Both the position numbers and the translations under genes were made by a program. A stretch of 64,000 bases of DNA from Burkholderiaceae bacterium (GTDB lineage Bacteria > Pseudomonadota > Gammaproteobacteria > Burkholderiales > Burkholderiaceae_D): positions 1 through 64,000 of the forward strand of contig JAOAUN010000048.1 in NCBI GenBank assembly GCA_030157545.1. Direction: 5' to 3'. Position 1 is the first letter of the stretch; every line of letters starts with the position of its first letter. The notes below the pieces were generated by a model. That model did not search any database. It was not told where the DNA came from and saw only the letters and a program-made list of their open reading frames with translations. Below are positions 28,952 to 38,555 of this stretch, piece by piece.

Positions 28952-29918
28952 GATGGATCTCGACGGTGCAGAAACTGCATCGTCGGTTTTTCTTGATCGG
29001 GCCTGCAAATTTTTTGGCCCGCATCAAGTTTTGTTTGATGTATCGCTGTCTGTTCAGCCCGGCGAGATTGTCGGCTTGCTTGGTCCGAACGGCAGTGGTA
29101 AATCAACAGCGCTCAGATGTATCGCTGGTTACTATGCCATCGATAGCGGCACAGTCAGTGTCTGTGGCGAAGCAGTCGGTCCGCAAGGTCTGTCGGCTCG
29201 TCGCCTGATTGGCTACCTGCCTGAGAAAGCACCTCTCTACGACTCCTTATCGGTCGTTCAATATTTAGAATTTGTTGCGCAGGCCAAGGCGATCCCGAAT
29301 TCGGCTCGCAAGTCGGCGATAGAGCGCGCCTTGCGCGCCTTCGATCTTGGCACTGTGCGCAACAAGGCAATCGGTCGTTTATCCAAAGGCTTTCGACAGC
29401 GCGTCGGACTGGCGCAGGCCATCCTGAATGATCCGCCGGTGCTGTTGCTTGATGAATCCACCAATGGACTTGATCCCTTGCAAATCGTCGAAGCGCGCGA
29501 AATGATTCGCAGCAGCTCCACTGGCCGTGCTGTGATTTTCAGCAGCCACTTGATGCAAGAGATAGAAGCGCTTTGCACCCGTGTTGTCATGCTGCGTCAG
29601 GGGCATCTGGTTTCTGACGAGCCGCTAAGCCACGGTCTGATGAAAAGCAAGGACGAACATATCCTGTTGACGATGGAGCAGTGTGATCCGGAGTTGATCA
29701 GGAATGCGCTGCTTGACGACCGCAATATCGTCGACGTAGATATCCGTCCCATTAGCGCGGGCGGCCAATGGCAACTGCGTTGTCACTGTGCCGACAATAA
29801 TAATGTGGCCTTTGACAACATCGTACGCACTGCCATTTCCTTCGGACGGCTTGTCGATGTGCGTCGTACCGGCGCGCAAGTCGAAGCGGCGCTGCTCGAT
29901 ATGATGCGTGCAAATTAA
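28944..29918 (+). CDS. ABC transporter ATP-binding protein (GldA-like)
   Basis: GLLGPNGSGKSTALRCIAG; LSKGFRQRVGLAQAIL; VLLLDESTNGLD; ATG 28944 overlaps the stop of the preceding gene. Confidence 0.9.
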   Translation: MNKMDLDGAETASSVFLDRACKFFGPHQVLFDVSLSVQPGEIVGLLGPNGSGKSTALRCIAGYYAIDSGTVSVCGEAVGPQGLSARRLIGYLPEKAPLYDSLSVVQYLEFVAQAKAIPNSARKSAIERALRAFDLGTVRNKAIGRLSKGFRQRVGLAQAILNDPPVLLLDESTNGLDPLQIVEAREMIRSSSTGRAVIFSSHLMQEIEALCTRVVMLRQGHLVSDEPLSHGLMKSKDEHILLTMEQCDPELIRNALLDDRNIVDVDIRPISAGGQWQLRCHCADNNNVAFDNIVRTAISFGRLVDVRRTGAQVEAALLDMMRAN

Positions 29919-29930
29919 AAGGTTCTTATT

Positions 29931-30650
29931 GTGATGTTTAACGGATTGTTCGCGATCTTCAAAAAAGAGGTCAAAGAATATTTTGCTGCACCGATTGCGC
30001 TGGTTGTCATTGCGACCTTCTGGGCTTTGTGCGGCTATTTCTTCAGCTTCAACCTGTTCTTTGTGAATGTGGCGCAGATGGTTACGTCCTTTCACAACAT
30101 GACTATTCTGCTGATTTTGATGATGCCTCTGCTGACCATGCGCATTTTCGCGGATGAGAACAAGACCGGCACCATTGAGCTCTTGCTGACCTTGCCGCTC
30201 AAAGACTGGGAAACCGTGCTGGGCAAATATGCGGCGGCCGTATTGATTCTCGCGTTGATGCTGGCAGGGACGGCCAGTGCTGTCATTCCACTAGCGATTT
30301 TTGCCAAGCCTGATTTCGGCCCCATCATTGGCGGCTATATCGGCGTGTTTATTTTTGGCGCCATGTTCATGGCCATAGGCGTGGCTTTGTCGGCGATCTG
30401 TACCAACCAGATTGTTGCCGCGATCCTCACATGGGGAGCGCTGGTGCTGCTGTGGTTCATCGACTATCCGGCCTCGCTGGATCTGTTTCCAAAGTTTTCT
30501 GAAATCCTGCTGCACATGTCGCTGTCGGCCCAGCACGTGGATTTGATCCGCGGTGTTCTCGATGGCAGAAGCATGGTTTATTTCTTTAGCGTGATTGTGT
30601 TTTCCCTGAGCGCGACCATTCAACTTCTGAAGTGGAGGAGGATGAAATGA
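29931..30650 (+). CDS. ABC-2 type permease (GldF-like)
   Basis: FNGLFAIFKKEVKEYFAAPIALVVIATFW...MTMRIFADENKTGTIELLLTLPL. Confidence 0.88.
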   Translation: MMFNGLFAIFKKEVKEYFAAPIALVVIATFWALCGYFFSFNLFFVNVAQMVTSFHNMTILLILMMPLLTMRIFADENKTGTIELLLTLPLKDWETVLGKYAAAVLILALMLAGTASAVIPLAIFAKPDFGPIIGGYIGVFIFGAMFMAIGVALSAICTNQIVAAILTWGALVLLWFIDYPASLDLFPKFSEILLHMSLSAQHVDLIRGVLDGRSMVYFFSVIVFSLSATIQLLKWRRMK

Positions 30651-32026
30651 TGGGCGCGAATCTGAAGCACCGTATCGAGGCCCTGCTGCCTATTATCGCA
30701 ATCCTGTTTGCACTGATCGCCATCAACCAGTTTTTCTGGAACCGTCTGGGACGGATGGACCTGACCAGTGCCGGCGTGTATTCCTTGAGCCCGGATAGCA
30801 AGCGCATCATCCAAAACATCAAGTCGCCAGTCAAGGTGATCTGGTTTTATGACTTGCGCAACAAGAGCATGGTCGATGCCAAGGCTTTGCTGGACCAGTA
30901 TGCGCAGGAAAATCCGTTGATTAAGGTCTATGCAGTTGACCCGCTGGTTCATCCTTCCGAAGCCAGAAAATACAATATCCAGTTCGCCGGCAGTGCCGTG
31001 CTGGAGTCGGGCGAAAAGAAATTAACGATCAATGGCGGCAGCGAGACCGATTTCACGAACGCGCTGATCCGTATTTCCCGTAACAATGCGCAAACGATCT
31101 GCTTCCTGACCGGGCATCTGGAGGCTAATCCTTTCAGTCTGAAAACTCTGGATGATCTGGAAGATCACAGCGACGAAGAAAATATCGTCGCCCGCGTCGA
31201 GCTGCATGAAAAAGGTGGCATGGGCATGGCGCGCGATGCGCTCGAAACATTGGGCTTCAACGTCACGCAACTCAATTTGCTGAGCGACGACAGACCGCTT
31301 TCCCGTTGCACGGTGATGGTGATTGCTTCACCCCAAAAAGCCATCACGGAGCCGGAAACGGCCCGTATCGCAGAATATCTGCGCAAGGGCGGCAAGGTAA
31401 TGGCCATGCTCGACCCTGGCAGCAATGTCGGCCTGGCTTCTTTGCTCGAAGAGTACGGCATTGCGTATGAAGGCGATGAAGTGCTGGATGCGGGTAGCCA
31501 TTACCGCAGCGATGCCGGCTCGCCGGCGGTGTCGGAATATCCGCGCCACAAAATTACGCGCAACCTGCAACTGACTTTTTTCCCCGGTGCTGCGTCATTC
31601 GTACCGGCTGAAAAGGGTATCCCGCGCGGCATACGCATTAACCCTATCGTCACCACGAGCGATAGCGCCAGAACGCAAAAAAATCCGACTGAAAGCACCA
31701 AGACCTTGATGGTGCTGGCCAGCCCTGCGATCAATGCCGACAACATGGGCAAGCCGGAAGCGAAAGCGGCGTTGCTGGTAGTGGGTGATGGCGATTTTGC
31801 GAAGAACACGCATTTTCCAGTGCTGGGCAACAGCAGCTTGTTCCTGAACTCGGTCAATTATCTCGCCGAGCAGGAAGACCTGATTGATATTACGCCTAGA
31901 AATTATGAACAAGCCGCCGTTGAATTGACCAACGTTCAAATGAAGGCAACCTTCTTCATCAGTGCCATTCTGTTTCCATTGCTGGCGCTTTTGACAGGCC
32001 TGTATTTATGGTGGAGACGCCGGTGA
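30647..32026 (+). CDS. GldG-like ABC-type uncharacterised transport auxiliary protein
   Basis: N-terminal TM, SKRIIQNIKSPVKVIWFYD, TICFLTGHLEANPF; C-terminal TM; follows ABC-2 permease with ATGA overlap. Confidence 0.85.
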   Translation: MMGANLKHRIEALLPIIAILFALIAINQFFWNRLGRMDLTSAGVYSLSPDSKRIIQNIKSPVKVIWFYDLRNKSMVDAKALLDQYAQENPLIKVYAVDPLVHPSEARKYNIQFAGSAVLESGEKKLTINGGSETDFTNALIRISRNNAQTICFLTGHLEANPFSLKTLDDLEDHSDEENIVARVELHEKGGMGMARDALETLGFNVTQLNLLSDDRPLSRCTVMVIASPQKAITEPETARIAEYLRKGGKVMAMLDPGSNVGLASLLEEYGIAYEGDEVLDAGSHYRSDAGSPAVSEYPRHKITRNLQLTFFPGAASFVPAEKGIPRGIRINPIVTTSDSARTQKNPTESTKTLMVLASPAINADNMGKPEAKAALLVVGDGDFAKNTHFPVLGNSSLFLNSVNYLAEQEDLIDITPRNYEQAAVELTNVQMKATFFISAILFPLLALLTGLYLWWRRR

Positions 32027-32571
32027 AAAAAACTTCGTTAGGTTGGCTGGCGCTGCTCGTCATTTCCTTAGTGGCGATTTCGTATCAGTCCACAGACAAT
32101 TCTCATGAGCTGTTGGCTGGCAAGAGTGAGCATCCCGCAAAGCCTGTAACGACCGCGCTGTTTGTGTGGACCGCAGATCAGGTCTCGACTATCCATGTTA
32201 GTCATGCGGAAAGCAAAGCGCTGGTCTTGAAACGATCTGCATTGCAGGAATGGACTGCGGATCAGAAAGTAGATGCCGGCCTGTGGAAGAATTTTGACGT
32301 GAATGTTTTTCTCGGCACTCTGTCGCGGGCAAAAGAAGAGCGTCAGTATGGCAAGCCGGAAGACGGCAGCACATATGGTTTCGCAAATCCTGTCATCGTG
32401 CGCTTGAGTGGCATTGATGACAGCCATCCGGTTGCTGAAGTCAGCATTGGCGACCTGGCCCCTGATGGCTTGTCCCGCTATGTGCAGGTCAAAGGTAAAG
32501 AGCAGATCGTGTCCATACCGAACTATCACGTCAAAGAACTGCTCAGGCTGTATTCATCGATAAATTCCTGA
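32008..32571 (+). CDS. DUF4340-like membrane-anchored protein
   Basis: N-terminal TM; VSTIHVSHAESKALVLKRSA...YGFANPVIVRLSG; usual partner of GldG-like proteins. Confidence 0.6.
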   Translation: MVETPVKKTSLGWLALLVISLVAISYQSTDNSHELLAGKSEHPAKPVTTALFVWTADQVSTIHVSHAESKALVLKRSALQEWTADQKVDAGLWKNFDVNVFLGTLSRAKEERQYGKPEDGSTYGFANPVIVRLSGIDDSHPVAEVSIGDLAPDGLSRYVQVKGKEQIVSIPNYHVKELLRLYSSINS

Positions 32572-32576
32572 GGGTT

Positions 32577-33056
32577 GTGATGACAAATCAATTCCGCACA
32601 AGACTAGTCTTGGGATTGTCCTGTCTGCTGTTTTTCAGTGCAGCCTGTCTGGCCGCGACGCCGGATTTTCTGGAAAGGCAAAACCTTGAGCCTGAATTGT
32701 CATTGGCCAAAGAAGCCATTTCCAAGCGTGAGTGGAAAACTGCCAGATCCCACCTCGACAAATTGTTGCAGGCAAATCCAGATAATGCCGATGTGCTAAC
32801 CCTTGCTGCATTCGTGGCGCGTAAGTCCGGTGACCTTGATGGCGCTTTTACCAACTATAAAAAAGCGCTGAAGCTTGAACCCGGCAATCTGAAGGCACTC
32901 GAATACCTGGGTGAAGCGTATTTGCAGGCTGGGCAGCCAAAGTCGGCGCGCATTCAACTCGACCTGCTGGAAAAATTCTGTTCTAAGCAATGCGAAGAAT
33001 GGAAAGACCTGGATCAGGAAATCCGCGCTTTCAAAGACAAGCATCCTTCAAAATAA
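32577..33056 (+). CDS. Exported TPR protein
   Basis: Signal peptide; ANPDNADVLTLAAFVARKSGDLDGAFTNYKKALKLEPGNLKALEYLGEAYLQAGQP. Confidence 0.8.
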   Translation: MMTNQFRTRLVLGLSCLLFFSAACLAATPDFLERQNLEPELSLAKEAISKREWKTARSHLDKLLQANPDNADVLTLAAFVARKSGDLDGAFTNYKKALKLEPGNLKALEYLGEAYLQAGQPKSARIQLDLLEKFCSKQCEEWKDLDQEIRAFKDKHPSK

Positions 33057-33179
33057 TCAGTTCACTTTTTAGCTTAATCGCTTGCCGACTTTGCTGAGGC
33101 TGACCTGCTTTGCTGTTTTTCGATAAACTGTCGGGCCACGCGCAGTTTTGCGCTATCAAAATCCATTATCAGGAAGTCC

Positions 33180-33596
33180 ATGAAATCTTTAACGCTTGCT
33201 ACCGTCCTTTCCGCTGGAATGCTGCTGTCAGGCGCAGTTGTCGCTGACAGCAAACCGAAATCCGAAACCCTGCCATCAGGTGTAGTAGTAGAGCACTTGA
33301 AAGAGGGAACTGGCGACAGTCCTTTGGCTACTGATACGGTCGTTGCGCATTATCGCGGCACGCTCATGGACGGCAAAGAATTTGATAGCAGCTACAAACG
33401 CGGCGAACCGATCGCATTTCCATTGAGCCGTGTAGTCCCTTGCTGGACGCAGGGCATGCAAAAAATCAAAGTCGGCGGCAAGGCGCGCCTGACCTGTCCA
33501 GCTGCAACCGCTTATGGCGAGCGTGGTGTGCCCGGTGTGATTCCAGGCGGCGCTACATTGAACTTCGACGTTGAACTCGTCGCCATCAAGAAGTAA
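33180..33596 (+). CDS. FKBP-type peptidyl-prolyl isomerase, exported
   Basis: GTGDSPLATDTVVAHYRGTLMDGKEFDSSYKRGEPIAFPLSRV...GVIPGGATLNFDVELVAI. Confidence 0.92.
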   Translation: MKSLTLATVLSAGMLLSGAVVADSKPKSETLPSGVVVEHLKEGTGDSPLATDTVVAHYRGTLMDGKEFDSSYKRGEPIAFPLSRVVPCWTQGMQKIKVGGKARLTCPAATAYGERGVPGVIPGGATLNFDVELVAIKK

Positions 33597-33605
33597 ATAA
33601 TTTTC

Positions 33606-34259
33606 ATGCGTATTCATGCAGACTTGTCCCAGCGCGTCGTCCTTCAGCATCACGACTTGCCATGGACAACTTCACCGGTGCAGGGCATAGAGCGCAGGAT
33701 GCTGGATAGGGAAGGCGGGGAAGTGGCCCGTGCGACATCGGTAGTTCGCTATGCCGCCGGCACCCAATTTACCAATCATGCGCATGACGCAGGAGAAGAA
33801 ATATTTGTGCTGGAGGGCGAGTTCAGTGATGAGCACGGCACTTATACAGCGGGCACCTATGTCAAGAATCCGCCAGGTTCTTCACATGCGCCAAGAACAG
33901 ATAAGGGTTGTCTGCTATTTGTGAAGTTGCGCCATCTGGATGCAAATGATAACGAGCGACAAGTGATTGATACCAAAGCGGCATCCTGGTATCAGGGAAT
34001 GGTGGCAGGCCTGACCGTCATGCCCCTGTCTGAATTTGGCACGCAGCATACAGCCTTGGTAAGGTGGGCACCCCAGACGTTTTTCAATCCGCACCGGCAT
34101 TTCGGTGGTGAAGAAATTTTAGTGGTCGAAGGCGTGTTTGAAGATGAGCATGGACGTTATCCGGCAGGCAGCTGGATTCGCAGTCCGCATCTGAGCGCCC
34201 ATCAACCATTTAGCAAAGAGGGCTGCATGATTCTGGTCAAGACAGGTCACTTGATCTAG
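33606..34259 (+). CDS. Tandem cupin protein (ChrR-like cupin)
   Basis: Two cupin repeats: FTNHAHDAGEEIFVLEGEFSDEHGTYTAGTYVKNPPGSSH and FNPHRHFGGEEILVVEGVFEDEHGRYPAGSWIRSPHLSAH. Confidence 0.85.
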   Translation: MRIHADLSQRVVLQHHDLPWTTSPVQGIERRMLDREGGEVARATSVVRYAAGTQFTNHAHDAGEEIFVLEGEFSDEHGTYTAGTYVKNPPGSSHAPRTDKGCLLFVKLRHLDANDNERQVIDTKAASWYQGMVAGLTVMPLSEFGTQHTALVRWAPQTFFNPHRHFGGEEILVVEGVFEDEHGRYPAGSWIRSPHLSAHQPFSKEGCMILVKTGHLI

Positions 34260-34337
34260 CTTGAATTCGCCGCCTTCCGGCACAAGCTTCGATGCAGTAA
34301 CAGGTTAAAATTCCATTCGTCTATCATTATTCTTGTT

Positions 34338-34715
34338 ATGAATACATCAATTAAAAAACTCAAAGCAATCACGGACTTTTCCAAAGACTTTACCCAGTTT
34401 CAGGTGGATAACCTGTCGGTAATCTCCAGCGTGACTTCGCTTCTTGGTCCAGCCTTGTCGGATGGCCTGATGGACGGCTACTTCATGGAACGGGTCAATG
34501 AATTGTATGAAGACTTGTTCATTATCGCCTCGCAGGATGTGGCGCGCGAACAGCTGCTGCCGATAAAAACGGCATGTCATGAATGGGTCACGCAGCATCT
34601 GCGCAATGCAACGAACATGACACTGGTGGCGTTGACGCTGTGGCTGGATGGTGTTGAAGATGGTCGTGAAGCGCTGCTCAGCGAAGCAGGCATGCCGGAT
34701 TCGACTGAAGTCTGA
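34338..34715 (+). CDS. Hypothetical protein
   Basis: ORF with own intergenic upstream region; no motif recognised. Confidence 0.5.
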   Translation: MNTSIKKLKAITDFSKDFTQFQVDNLSVISSVTSLLGPALSDGLMDGYFMERVNELYEDLFIIASQDVAREQLLPIKTACHEWVTQHLRNATNMTLVALTLWLDGVEDGREALLSEAGMPDSTEV

Positions 34716-34745
34716 AATTAAGAAGCTCTGACAAAAAGACCCAAA

Positions 34746-34792
34746 CCGTCGTCCCGGCGCACGCTGGGACCCCAGCTTTCGCTGGGGCGACA
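34746..34792. repeat. REP-like palindrome copy between convergent genes
   Basis: cgtcgtcccggcgcacgctgggaccccagctttcgctggggcgacag. Confidence 0.75.
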
Positions 34793-34849
34793 GATTTAAC
34801 ATCAGGGGCATTTTGTTAGAAGCTCTAAATTACTGAACTGATTTGTGCG

Positions 34850-34883
34850 ATGGCGCCAGTTAATGACTGGCGCCATTTTTTTT
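34850..34883 (+). terminator. Rho-independent terminator
   Basis: atggcgccagt taatg actggcgccat followed by T run. Confidence 0.88.
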
Positions 34884-35871
34884 ACAGCTGCGCGCGCATG
34901 GACTGATTGCGGCCCTGAATGATGCGGGCCAGCTGGTTGGCCAGCATATACAGAAAATAGCGACCCACTGGTGGTGCGGCGTCGAACAGATCATTGAAGT
35001 CGGAGCGAGTGAGAGCAGCGACGGTGACGTTTTCCATCGCCTTGCAGGTTTCAAACGCCGTTAAATTGTCTGTCAGCGACAAAAGACCGAACCATTCACC
35101 GGTGCGCAAGACATTTGTCGTGACTGCGTCAGTCAGCGGGTCTTTGCTGCGCATGGCGACGGCGCCATCCACTACCAGATAAATGCTGTCACTGCTTTCA
35201 CCTTGGGTCGTGAACGCATGATTTTTCGGATACAGCTGCACGTGCATCACACGCTCCAGCGTATCGAGTTGCTCGCGCGTGAAACTCTCCATGCCTGGCA
35301 AGTCTTTTAAAAAAGTGCGGATCTCAAGCAAGGTCTCGCTCTTGACGCGTGGCGGCGATAAGGCGGTATCTTGGATGTGATCTGGCAGCGCATCAGGCTG
35401 CACAGCTTTTTGCTTATGTGAAGCCTGTAACTGCGTTTCCAGTTTACTCAGACGGAAAGAAAGCATCAGTACCAGATGGCGCAATACCACGATAGCGATA
35501 TCAAGATCGTTCGAGATCAGGTCTTCAAGCGCCTGATGCCGTATGCGCAAAAACCGCGCAGCCGTTGCAGTGACAACACTGGCGCTGGCATGCATTTCAC
35601 GACTCAATACAGAAATCTCTCCCAGCCATTGGCCGGCACCGAGGTTGCCCAATGCTATGGATTTTGATCCGGTGTCCACCGTGATATCGACGCGACCATC
35701 CAGAATCAAATAAACAGAATCGACCGGATTACGATCCTTGATTAATTTTCTTTCCGCAGGAAGGTCCAGAACGGAGGCGGATTTAAGGAATTTCTTTACG
35801 TTCTCCGAGCCAAGTTCCTCAGCGAGAGAGGCAAAGCTTCTGGAAAATTCGGCGATTGTATTTGAATCCAC
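34882..35871 (-). CDS. Protein with two cyclic-nucleotide-binding-like domains, no HTH seen
   Basis: Two CNB-like blocks (VDSVYLILDGRVDITVDTGSKSIALGNLGAGQWLGEISVLS; SDSIYLVVDGAVAMRS...GEWFGLLSL). Confidence 0.8.
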   Translation of the reverse strand: MDSNTIAEFSRSFASLAEELGSENVKKFLKSASVLDLPAERKLIKDRNPVDSVYLILDGRVDITVDTGSKSIALGNLGAGQWLGEISVLSREMHASASVVTATAARFLRIRHQALEDLISNDLDIAIVVLRHLVLMLSFRLSKLETQLQASHKQKAVQPDALPDHIQDTALSPPRVKSETLLEIRTFLKDLPGMESFTREQLDTLERVMHVQLYPKNHAFTTQGESSDSIYLVVDGAVAMRSKDPLTDAVTTNVLRTGEWFGLLSLTDNLTAFETCKAMENVTVAALTRSDFNDLFDAAPPVGRYFLYMLANQLARIIQGRNQSMRAQL

Positions 35872-36303
35872 TTATTACCTTCTCGGGTTTTCAATTTAAA
35901 AACAACTCTCCGTATAAATAAAAGCTGATTATCAAATACGGCTTACCGTTATTTGGTTGGATTGTATAGGTTCAATATCCCAGCGGCAAGGGGCTGTATT
36001 GCAATATATAGAAGTGTTTAAGTTCACAAAGCTTACATATTAAACATCGCGTATTAGAACTAAAAAATTCACATTATTTTCGGTGCAAACCGCTTTATTT
36101 CTTTAAGGAAACTATGTTACATTCAGAAACATTTGGCAATTACCGTGACTTAAGTTCTGTATGTCCTGGGGGCATACGGAATTTAATGGTGGGCAAATGT
36201 TCTGGTTTGTCTGCACAGCCAGTTAAACGATTGAACCGGATCCGCGGTTTTACCAATTAATCAAATCCGGTAGGTATTTTTTTACTCATTAAGGGGGTGT
36301 CAA

Positions 36304-36582
36304 ATGAAGTCTGCAATTTTCGCCAAGCGCAAACAAGCCGGTCAAGGCATGACCGAGTACATCATTATCGTTGCCCTGATCGCAGTCGCAGCGATTGGCG
36401 TTTACAGCTTTTTCGGTAAGGCCATCCGTGGCCAGATGCAAGGCATGACCAATGAAATCGCTGGCACCAGCGCTACGGCCGGAACGGCGAACGCAACTGC
36501 TGCAGCGACGAATGCGAATGTGGAAGGCGCCGCCAGCAAGGGTATGTCTAATTACAACAACGACGCAGCAAGAGGTAAATAA
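36304..36582 (+). CDS. flp: Flp-type pilin
   Basis: AGQGMTEYIIIVALIAVAAIGVYSFFGKAI prepilin motif; first gene of the Tad locus. Confidence 0.85.
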   Translation: MKSAIFAKRKQAGQGMTEYIIIVALIAVAAIGVYSFFGKAIRGQMQGMTNEIAGTSATAGTANATAAATNANVEGAASKGMSNYNNDAARGK

Positions 36583-36597
36583 TTTTTTTTACTGAAC

Positions 36598-38547
36598 ATG
36601 TCTCGTGTAAAGACTTTCACCAGACAAAAAACGCTTGGTCACGCACATCAGCGTGGCCAGGCGCTTGTATTCACGACTGTCACAGCATTAATCATGTTGC
36701 TCGCCATGCTGTCCATGTATAGCATCGGCCAACTCACCAACGAAAAAATCCGTTTACAGAATACTGCTGACTCAGCTGCTTATAGCGCTGCAGTCGCACA
36801 AGCTCGCGACTATAACTTTAGCGCGTATACCAATCGCGCAATGATTGCCAATGATGTCGCTATAGCGCAATTGGTCGCTTTGCGTTCGTGGTCAGAAAAT
36901 TATAATGAGACCTTCAAGAACGGTGGCATGACATCGAAAGCTGATCCGGGTAAGGGCGGGTCTTATTCATGGGTTCTTGGCGGGCCACTGTATTCGATGT
37001 GGTCAGTTTCCGAAGCGATCGCTAAAGGTGCGGCGGGCTCAATGTCCAGCGCACTTAAGACAGGGTCTGAACTACTGATTCCCATTTTATTGACGATCAA
37101 CGATGGCTTTGGATTAACTCAGAAAATCTACCACTACGGCACAGCCTTGACGGTCGGACAGATTCTGGGCGTGGATGGCAGATTCAACGAAATAATGCGG
37201 AATTCCCTGGGCTTCGACCTGGGTTCGATTACCAGTTTCATCCAATTCGGAAATAATTATAACGTCATACAAATGAATGACAGCCAGGCTGCACTCAGCC
37301 TGCTCGGCTTTGGTAGCTATGCGTATAACACTTCGCAGTGGTTAAAATTTACCGAGAACCGGAATCCCGTTGGCCCATGGGGAACCGATACTTCAGATGA
37401 ATCCTGGTCTTATGTTCAGGAAGAATGTCACGGTTGGGAAATCTGGAACGCATTTGGCAAAAATTGGTGTATTCCCGGGTGGGTTGACGTTACTTATTAC
37501 GTTTCCGATATCAGAAGCAGAAATTTTCCGGACGATGGCACCTTTGACGGTCCTAAAAAAGACCGCTTTGCCAATGTAGTCACTGCATCGCTCGATGAAT
37601 TCACCACGGACCGCAACAAGAACTGGTGGCTGCCGATGCTGGTGGATCCGATTATCCTTATTGGACCGGACGCTAAATTGCCTTCAGCCTGGTTCTTCAA
37701 AATGCTGTTCCACAGCAGTGAAGGTGCCGAACTTGCCAATAATGACAGGCTGAATTCTCGCGCTGGAGCTGGCAAAGGTTATAAGAAAAATCCAGGCTCC
37801 TGGAATAACCGCTGGCAATCACATGATGAAACTTCGTTCGTCGGACTGGGGACATTTCCTATCTGCGGCATCCCGTTCTGGGGATGTATCAACATCCCAG
37901 CCAATGTGGTGCTCGCTCCGGGGCAAATCAGCAAGGCCCAAGCCGATGCCTCCACCGGCAATCCGGATGGGAGCATATCGACAAGAGAAATATTCAGGAC
38001 TTACCGTGATGTCAAAGACGTAGAGCAGGGCACGGATACGGCGCATCAAAACTGGACTTCGCCTGCCATCCTGGTCGAGGTGGAGCGCAGAACCGGGACA
38101 ATTGCGACTGCTCCGACCGGCAATCTTAAAATCGGTCGCGCAGCGGATCCCGCGAGCCGCTCTTCCGGTTGCGATATCGGCAGTACCGCGCGTAATGGTC
38201 GAACGGTGCAGACAGTTTTTGGCAGCGGCAATATGGATCTGGGTGACGGATCCTCCGCCAATTGCATGCGCGCGATCGCCAAGGCTGAAGCTTATTTCTC
38301 GAGGCCCACTGACCTGTGGGCACGCGAAGACGGCAAAACTGAATACGGCAGCCTCTACAATCCTTACTGGCAGGCGCGACTGGTGAATGAAAGCTTGATC
38401 GATAAAACCAGTTCGCTCGCATTTCAGTACTGCTCGGGCAAGGGTTCGGTAGGTTCTTGTGTTGACGGCATCCTGTCGGGCTTTCAGGTTGTGCTGAATT
38501 TGGCGGGCAATGCCTTTGTCTCTTCAGCCAAGTCCTTTCTTCCCTAG
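36598..38547 (+). CDS. TadG-like pilus assembly protein
   Basis: QRGQALVFTTVTALIMLLAMLSMYSIGQLTNEKIRLQNTADSAAYSAAV (Tad/TadG N-terminal domain). Confidence 0.82.
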   Translation: MSRVKTFTRQKTLGHAHQRGQALVFTTVTALIMLLAMLSMYSIGQLTNEKIRLQNTADSAAYSAAVAQARDYNFSAYTNRAMIANDVAIAQLVALRSWSENYNETFKNGGMTSKADPGKGGSYSWVLGGPLYSMWSVSEAIAKGAAGSMSSALKTGSELLIPILLTINDGFGLTQKIYHYGTALTVGQILGVDGRFNEIMRNSLGFDLGSITSFIQFGNNYNVIQMNDSQAALSLLGFGSYAYNTSQWLKFTENRNPVGPWGTDTSDESWSYVQEECHGWEIWNAFGKNWCIPGWVDVTYYVSDIRSRNFPDDGTFDGPKKDRFANVVTASLDEFTTDRNKNWWLPMLVDPIILIGPDAKLPSAWFFKMLFHSSEGAELANNDRLNSRAGAGKGYKKNPGSWNNRWQSHDETSFVGLGTFPICGIPFWGCINIPANVVLAPGQISKAQADASTGNPDGSISTREIFRTYRDVKDVEQGTDTAHQNWTSPAILVEVERRTGTIATAPTGNLKIGRAADPASRSSGCDIGSTARNGRTVQTVFGSGNMDLGDGSSANCMRAIAKAEAYFSRPTDLWAREDGKTEYGSLYNPYWQARLVNESLIDKTSSLAFQYCSGKGSVGSCVDGILSGFQVVLNLAGNAFVSSAKSFLP

Positions 38548-38555
38548 GCCCGGTT

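Noticed and set aside
36120-36300. Possible riboswitch or sigma-54 promoter upstream of flp
   Set aside because: Only a short imperfect inverted repeat (gtatgtcctgggggcatac) was seen; no consensus clear enough to call.
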